The position numbers and the translations under genes are program-made. The notes beneath the pieces are model-generated. The model was given only the letters and a program-made list of their open reading frames with translations. It had not been told where the DNA came from and made no database searches. From Rhodospirillales bacterium (GTDB taxonomy: Bacteria > Pseudomonadota > Alphaproteobacteria > UBA8366 > JADFVY01): a stretch of 53,647 nt of DNA. The stretch spans positions 2,662,409-2,716,055 of the forward strand of contig CP070634.1 of assembly GCA_020356105.1 (NCBI GenBank), in the 5' to 3' direction. The stretch's first letter is position 1. Each line of letters starts with the position of its first letter. Shown piece by piece: positions 50,265 to 53,647 of the stretch.

Positions 50265-51428
50265 CTATTCGATCAGCTGCCAGTCGCCATCGCGAATCTC
50301 GACCATGACGAACGAGTTGGTGTCAAGGCCGAGATGGTCCTCGGGCGACATATTGTAGATGCCGTCGACGCCGATATAGTTGGTCGTCTTCTCGATCTCG
50401 GCGCGAACCTTTTCCGGATCGGTCGAACCGGCCCGCTCAATCGCGCCGATGGCGATCATCAGCCCGTCATAGGCGTGGCCGCCGAAGGTCGAAATCGGCT
50501 CGTTGTACTTTGCCTCGTAATCGGCCTCGAACTGCAACGCCAGCTTCTTCTGCGGATGCGAGTCGGGCAGCTGTTTCGCCACCAGCAGCGCCGCCGCCGG
50601 CAGCCGCATGCCTTCCGAGGCCTCGCCGGTGCCGGCAACGAAGCGCTTGGATGCGGAGCCGTGCGACTGGTAGTGCGGCAGCGCCAGCCCGAGCTGCCGG
50701 TAGTTCTTGGCAGCGACAACAGCATCGGCCCCGAAGCCGCAATAGAGGAACGCCTGAACACCGTCGGTGTTCTTGATCTTGGTCAGCTGCGGCGTCATGT
50801 CGGTGTCGCCCTTGCCGTGCGTTTCGTCGGCGACGATCTCGATCTGGTACTTGCCGGCGAGCTCGTGGGCGTTCTTGCGGCACGATTTATCGAAACCGCC
50901 GCTGCCGGCGAACAGGGCCACTTTGCTGTGGCCATTGGCGCGGATGTCCTCGTAAATCTTTCGGACCGCAAGACCGTCGGTATGCGGCGTCTTGAACACC
51001 CATTTCTTGACCGGTTCGACGATCACCCCGGCGCCGGCGAATGAGATAAAGGGAATTCCCGCCCTCTCGACCAGCGGGACGACGGCCATCGTTTCGCCCG
51101 TCGTGGTGCCGCCGAGGATGATATCGACCTTGTCGTCCTCGATCAGGCGCTTGACGAAGCTGGCGGCCTTCTTGGCATCGGTGCCCGAATCGTAAAGCGT
51201 CAGCTCGATCGGTCGTCCCGCAACGCCGCCGGCCTCGTTGATCCGCGCGACGTACATTTCCAGTGTCTTCTTCTCGGGATCGCCGAGGAACGAGGCGCCC
51301 CCGGTCACCGCAAGGAAGGAGCCGATCTTGATCGGCTCGGCCGCCGGCGCACCACCCGCGCCGACACAAAGAACCGCGAGGGCGGACAGCACTCCCGTTA
51401 CGGCCCTGCCGTATATCTCCCGCATCAT
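50265..51428 (-). CDS. livK: Branched-chain/aromatic amino acid-type substrate-binding protein
   Basis: The 387-residue protein has a signal peptide (VLSALAVLCVGAGGAPAAEP) and a family 6 periplasmic-binding fold: IKIGSFLAVTGGASFLGDPEKKTLEMYVARINEAGGVAGRPIELTLYDSG, then VDIILGGTTTGETMAVVPLVERAGIPFISFAGA. AGGGAGAA precedes ATG 51428. It is the first gene of the liv operon and divergent from iorA. That pairing suggests that the imported amino acids give the 2-oxoacids oxidised by IorAB, but the ligand could also be another small organic acid. Confidence 0.92.
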   Translation of the reverse strand: MMREIYGRAVTGVLSALAVLCVGAGGAPAAEPIKIGSFLAVTGGASFLGDPEKKTLEMYVARINEAGGVAGRPIELTLYDSGTDAKKAASFVKRLIEDDKVDIILGGTTTGETMAVVPLVERAGIPFISFAGAGVIVEPVKKWVFKTPHTDGLAVRKIYEDIRANGHSKVALFAGSGGFDKSCRKNAHELAGKYQIEIVADETHGKGDTDMTPQLTKIKNTDGVQAFLYCGFGADAVVAAKNYRQLGLALPHYQSHGSASKRFVAGTGEASEGMRLPAAALLVAKQLPDSHPQKKLALQFEADYEAKYNEPISTFGGHAYDGLMIAIGAIERAGSTDPEKVRAEIEKTTNYIGVDGIYNMSPEDHLGLDTNSFVMVEIRDGDWQLIE

Positions 51429-51534
51429 GTTGTTCTCCCTGTTTTATCGTGCGGCCTTCGCCGCACCTTCCAAATTGTTACACTGCGTCCTCTTGTCCCT
51501 CGACCCGCAGAGTGAATTGGCCTTAATTTATCTG

Positions 51535-51548
51535 TGGTTTAAAAACCA
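51535..51548. promoter_or_regulatory. TGGTTT-AA-AAACCA palindrome between livK and iorA
   Basis: A perfect 6-2-6 palindrome lies midway in the 205-base divergent region, 107 bases from the livK start and 86 from the iorA start. It would suit a shared regulator of both operons. The regulator is unknown. Confidence 0.4.
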
Positions 51549-51633
51549 TATCGCCGTTAAGACAATGGTGCAATCCGTTTCGCAAGGCGCTACTGTAGGG
51601 TCGCGCGCGGGCATAACCAAAGGGGTAAGGACG

Positions 51634-53478
51634 GTGGACGCGGAGGCGCAGATCAGGGAACAGGGCGCGGCAGCGCTGGCAGGCGACACGCGCGCAGCAC
51701 TGAACGCAGCGGTCACGAGGCCGATGATTGGCAACGAGGCCATCGCGCGGGGCGCGTGGGAGGCGGGCGTGCGGGTGGCCGCCGCCTATCCGGGGACGCC
51801 CAGCACCGAGATCATGGAATTCCTCGGCGTTTACCCCGACAGCGATGTAAAAGCCCAGTGGTCGACCAACGAGAAGATTGCCATGGACGTGGCGATCGGC
51901 GGTTCCTTCGCCGGCGTGCGTGCGCTGACGGCAATGAAGCATGTCGGCCTTAACGTCGCCTCAGACCCGCTGATGTCGCAGACCTATATCGGTGTCAATG
52001 GCGGGCTGGTCATCGTTGTGTGCGATGATCCCGGCATTCACAGCTCGCAGAATGAGCAGGACACCCGCCTGTTCGCGCGCTTTGCCCAGGTCCCGGTGCT
52101 CGAGCCCTCGGATGCGCAGGAGGCGCTGGATTATACCCGCTGGGCGTTCGAGATCAGCGAGCGGTTCGACACGCCCGTGATCCTGCGCAGCACCACGCGG
52201 CTGTCGCATACCCGCAGTCCGGTGACCACCGGCCCGCGCGTCGACCCCGAACCGCTCGGCTTCAACGAGGACCCGGTCAAGAACGTGATCATTCCGGCGC
52301 ATGCGCGCCTCGCCCATCCCCGGGTGCTGGAACGCGAGGCGAAGCTCGCCGCCTATTTCGAAGATCCCGAATTCACACGCTGGGAGGCGGGCGACACCCG
52401 GGTCGGGGTGATCACCGTCAGCACCTCCTATGCCTATGTGAAGGAGGTCCTGCCCGATGCCGCAACGCTGAAACTGGCGTCGTCATACCCGTTGCCGCTG
52501 GAGCGGATCCGCCAGTTCTGCGAGTCGGTGGAGCGCGTCATTGTGGTCGAGGAGCTCGAACCGGTCATCGAGACCGCGCTGCACGCCGCCGGGATCGCAG
52601 CCGAGGGCAAGGCCTGGTTCCCGCGTGTCGGCGAGTTCTCGCCGGAAGTCGTGCGCGAGAGTCTCGCCAAGGCCGGCGTGCTGCCTGCGGGCGCGGTGCC
52701 GGAGCCATTTCCGGTCACGCCGACGGCGCGGCCGCCCGTACTGTGTTCGGGCTGTCCGCACACCACCGCCTATATGGCCGTACGCGCCGTCGACGGCCGG
52801 GTCGCTGGCGACATCGGCTGCTATACGCTGGCGGCGGTCGATCCCTTGAAGGCGATCGATACCTGCGTTTCCATGGGTTCGTCGATCGGCAACGCGGTCG
52901 GCCTCTCGAAGGCCGGCAGCGAGACCCGGCCGATCATCGCGACGATCGGTGACTCTACCTTCCTGCATGGCGGCATCCCGGCACTCATCGACGCCGTTTA
53001 CAACGAGGCCGACATCACCGTGATGATCCTCGACAACCATATTGTCGCGATGACCGGCGGGCAGGATCATCCCGGCACCGGGAAGACGCTGCGCGGCGAG
53101 GAGACTCACCGGATCGATTTCGAAGAGATGGTCCGGGCCTGCGGCGTGAAATGGGTGCGCACCATCGACGCCTATGACGTCGCATCGGTCTACCAGGCCC
53201 TTCGGGAGGCGATCGAGCACAGGGGCGTCTCCGTCGTCGTGACCAACCGGCCCTGCGTCCTGGACCCGGTCAAGATCAAGGGATCGCCGCTGCAGGTGCG
53301 GGCCGACGGCTGCACCGCCTGCCAGTCCTGCATGAATCTCGGCTGCCCCTCGCTCGGCTGGTCGGACGAGATGCTCGACGGCTACCACAAGGTGACGATC
53401 GACGAGTCGACCTGCATCGGCTGCACCTTGTGCGCCCAGATCTGCCCGTCCGATTGCATTCGGCCGATGGCCGTCTGA
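51634..53478 (+). CDS. iorA: Indolepyruvate:ferredoxin oxidoreductase alpha subunit
   Basis: IorA oxidises arylpyruvates (indole-, phenyl-, hydroxyphenylpyruvate) with CoA and ferredoxin to arylacetyl-CoA and CO2. The 614-residue protein has an N-terminal PFOR-like domain (NEAIARGAWEAGVRVAAAYPGTPSTEIMEFL), a thiamine diphosphate domain with CSGCPHTTAYM, GDIGCYTL, IATIGDSTFLHGGIPAL and LDNHIVAMTGGQDHPG, and a C-terminal ferredoxin domain with cysteines from residue 560 (CTACQSC) and from residue 594 (CIGCTLCAQICP). The GTG start at 51634 has AAGGA in front; an ATG at 51565 would extend the protein into the divergent promoter area. iorB follows at 19 bases. Confidence 0.94.
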   Translation: MDAEAQIREQGAAALAGDTRAALNAAVTRPMIGNEAIARGAWEAGVRVAAAYPGTPSTEIMEFLGVYPDSDVKAQWSTNEKIAMDVAIGGSFAGVRALTAMKHVGLNVASDPLMSQTYIGVNGGLVIVVCDDPGIHSSQNEQDTRLFARFAQVPVLEPSDAQEALDYTRWAFEISERFDTPVILRSTTRLSHTRSPVTTGPRVDPEPLGFNEDPVKNVIIPAHARLAHPRVLEREAKLAAYFEDPEFTRWEAGDTRVGVITVSTSYAYVKEVLPDAATLKLASSYPLPLERIRQFCESVERVIVVEELEPVIETALHAAGIAAEGKAWFPRVGEFSPEVVRESLAKAGVLPAGAVPEPFPVTPTARPPVLCSGCPHTTAYMAVRAVDGRVAGDIGCYTLAAVDPLKAIDTCVSMGSSIGNAVGLSKAGSETRPIIATIGDSTFLHGGIPALIDAVYNEADITVMILDNHIVAMTGGQDHPGTGKTLRGEETHRIDFEEMVRACGVKWVRTIDAYDVASVYQALREAIEHRGVSVVVTNRPCVLDPVKIKGSPLQVRADGCTACQSCMNLGCPSLGWSDEMLDGYHKVTIDESTCIGCTLCAQICPSDCIRPMAV

Positions 53479-53497
53479 CCGCTGCGGGGGACAAGCG

Positions 53498-53647
53498 ATG
53501 GATGCCCGTGCCGAGACGATGTCCAGACCTCGCAACGTCCTGATCGTCGGTGTCGGCGGCCAGGGCGTGATCCTGGTCTCCAAGGTGCTGGCGCTGATCT
53601 GTCAGCGCCAGGGGCTGGAGGTCAAGCAGAGCGAGGTGCACGGCATG
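53498..53647 (+). CDS. iorB: Indolepyruvate:ferredoxin oxidoreductase beta subunit, N-terminal fragment
   Basis: Only the first 50 codons are in the window. They read NVLIVGVGGQGVILVSKVLAL and VKQSEVHGM, the gamma-type domain signature of IorB (and of PorG proteins). The start ATG 53498 has GGGGGA at six bases. The spacing from iorA (19 bases) and the family order alpha-beta make this the beta subunit. It completes the heterodimer of the arylpyruvate oxidoreductase. Confidence 0.92.
   Translation, partial: MDARAETMSRPRNVLIVGVGGQGVILVSKVLALICQRQGLEVKQSEVHGM

Noticed and set aside
1..53647. Search for tRNA, rRNA, CRISPR arrays, insertion sequences, phage or toxin-antitoxin genes
   Set aside because: No repeat-spacer pattern, no transposase or integrase motifs, no cloverleaf-like segment in intergenic DNA, and no toxin-antitoxin pair were seen by reading. 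A tRNAscan or ISfinder run could still find something short.

Overview
The window is about 53.6 kb of high-GC, densely coded bacterial DNA. The gene content (Tat-exported Sox proteins, duplicated FNR/FixK-type operators, a homotetrameric-type glutamate synthase homologue next to a ferredoxin oxidoreductase, Liv and Dpp transporters, DUF3095, DUF4864 and DUF2177 proteins) suggests an alphaproteobacterium, most like the Rhodospirillales. That is inferred from gene content, not from a phylogenetic marker. No rRNA, tRNA, CRISPR array, transposase or phage gene was seen.

Region 1 (1-11.3 kb) is mostly amino-acid metabolism. It holds the end of glycine dehydrogenase gcvP, a lipocalin-like protein behind a perfect FNR box, a DUF3095 protein, metC-hisI, an FAD oxidoreductase, a TPR-sulfotransferase, and a cysK-alaX-sseA-double GNAT run linked to cysteine and sulfur metabolism. 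Region 2 (11.4-17.0 kb) is a compact four-gene operon. It encodes a pyruvate:ferredoxin oxidoreductase built as gamma-delta and alpha-beta fusions, followed by NfnA-like and NfnB-like flavoproteins that could pass the electrons on to NAD(P). An FNR/FixK palindrome lies in the right place to activate it. Region 3 (17.4-25.4 kb) has an enolase-superfamily enzyme, a lipoprotein and a complete Dpp/Opp-type ABC transporter.

Region 4 (25.7-34.6 kb) is a sulfur-oxidation island. On the minus strand are soxX-Y-Z-A-B-ccdA and two tandem SoxW-like thioredoxins. On the plus strand are soxS, a GlcG/HbpS-like protein and an ArsR-family SoxR. No soxCD is present in the window. The soxX and soxS promoters are divergent and overlap, a 12-base motif recurs at three sox promoters, and a strong terminator-like hairpin lies between soxA and soxB.

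Region 5 (34.6-46.6 kb) is mixed: a CHAP lipoprotein, a polyamine-type binding protein, folB, a PaaI-like thioesterase, paaK, several secreted or lipoproteins (one with a frameshift), an Ntn-type amide hydrolase behind tandem FNR-like repeats, and a transglutaminase remnant. Region 6 (46.9 kb to the end) pairs a livKHMGF transporter with divergent iorAB, the indolepyruvate:ferredoxin oxidoreductase. With paaK and the PaaI-like gene, this suggests uptake of aromatic or branched amino acids and oxidation of their 2-oxoacids to aryl-/acyl-CoA, with reduced ferredoxin as the second product. The common theme is low-oxygen, ferredoxin-linked metabolism combined with sulfur oxidation.
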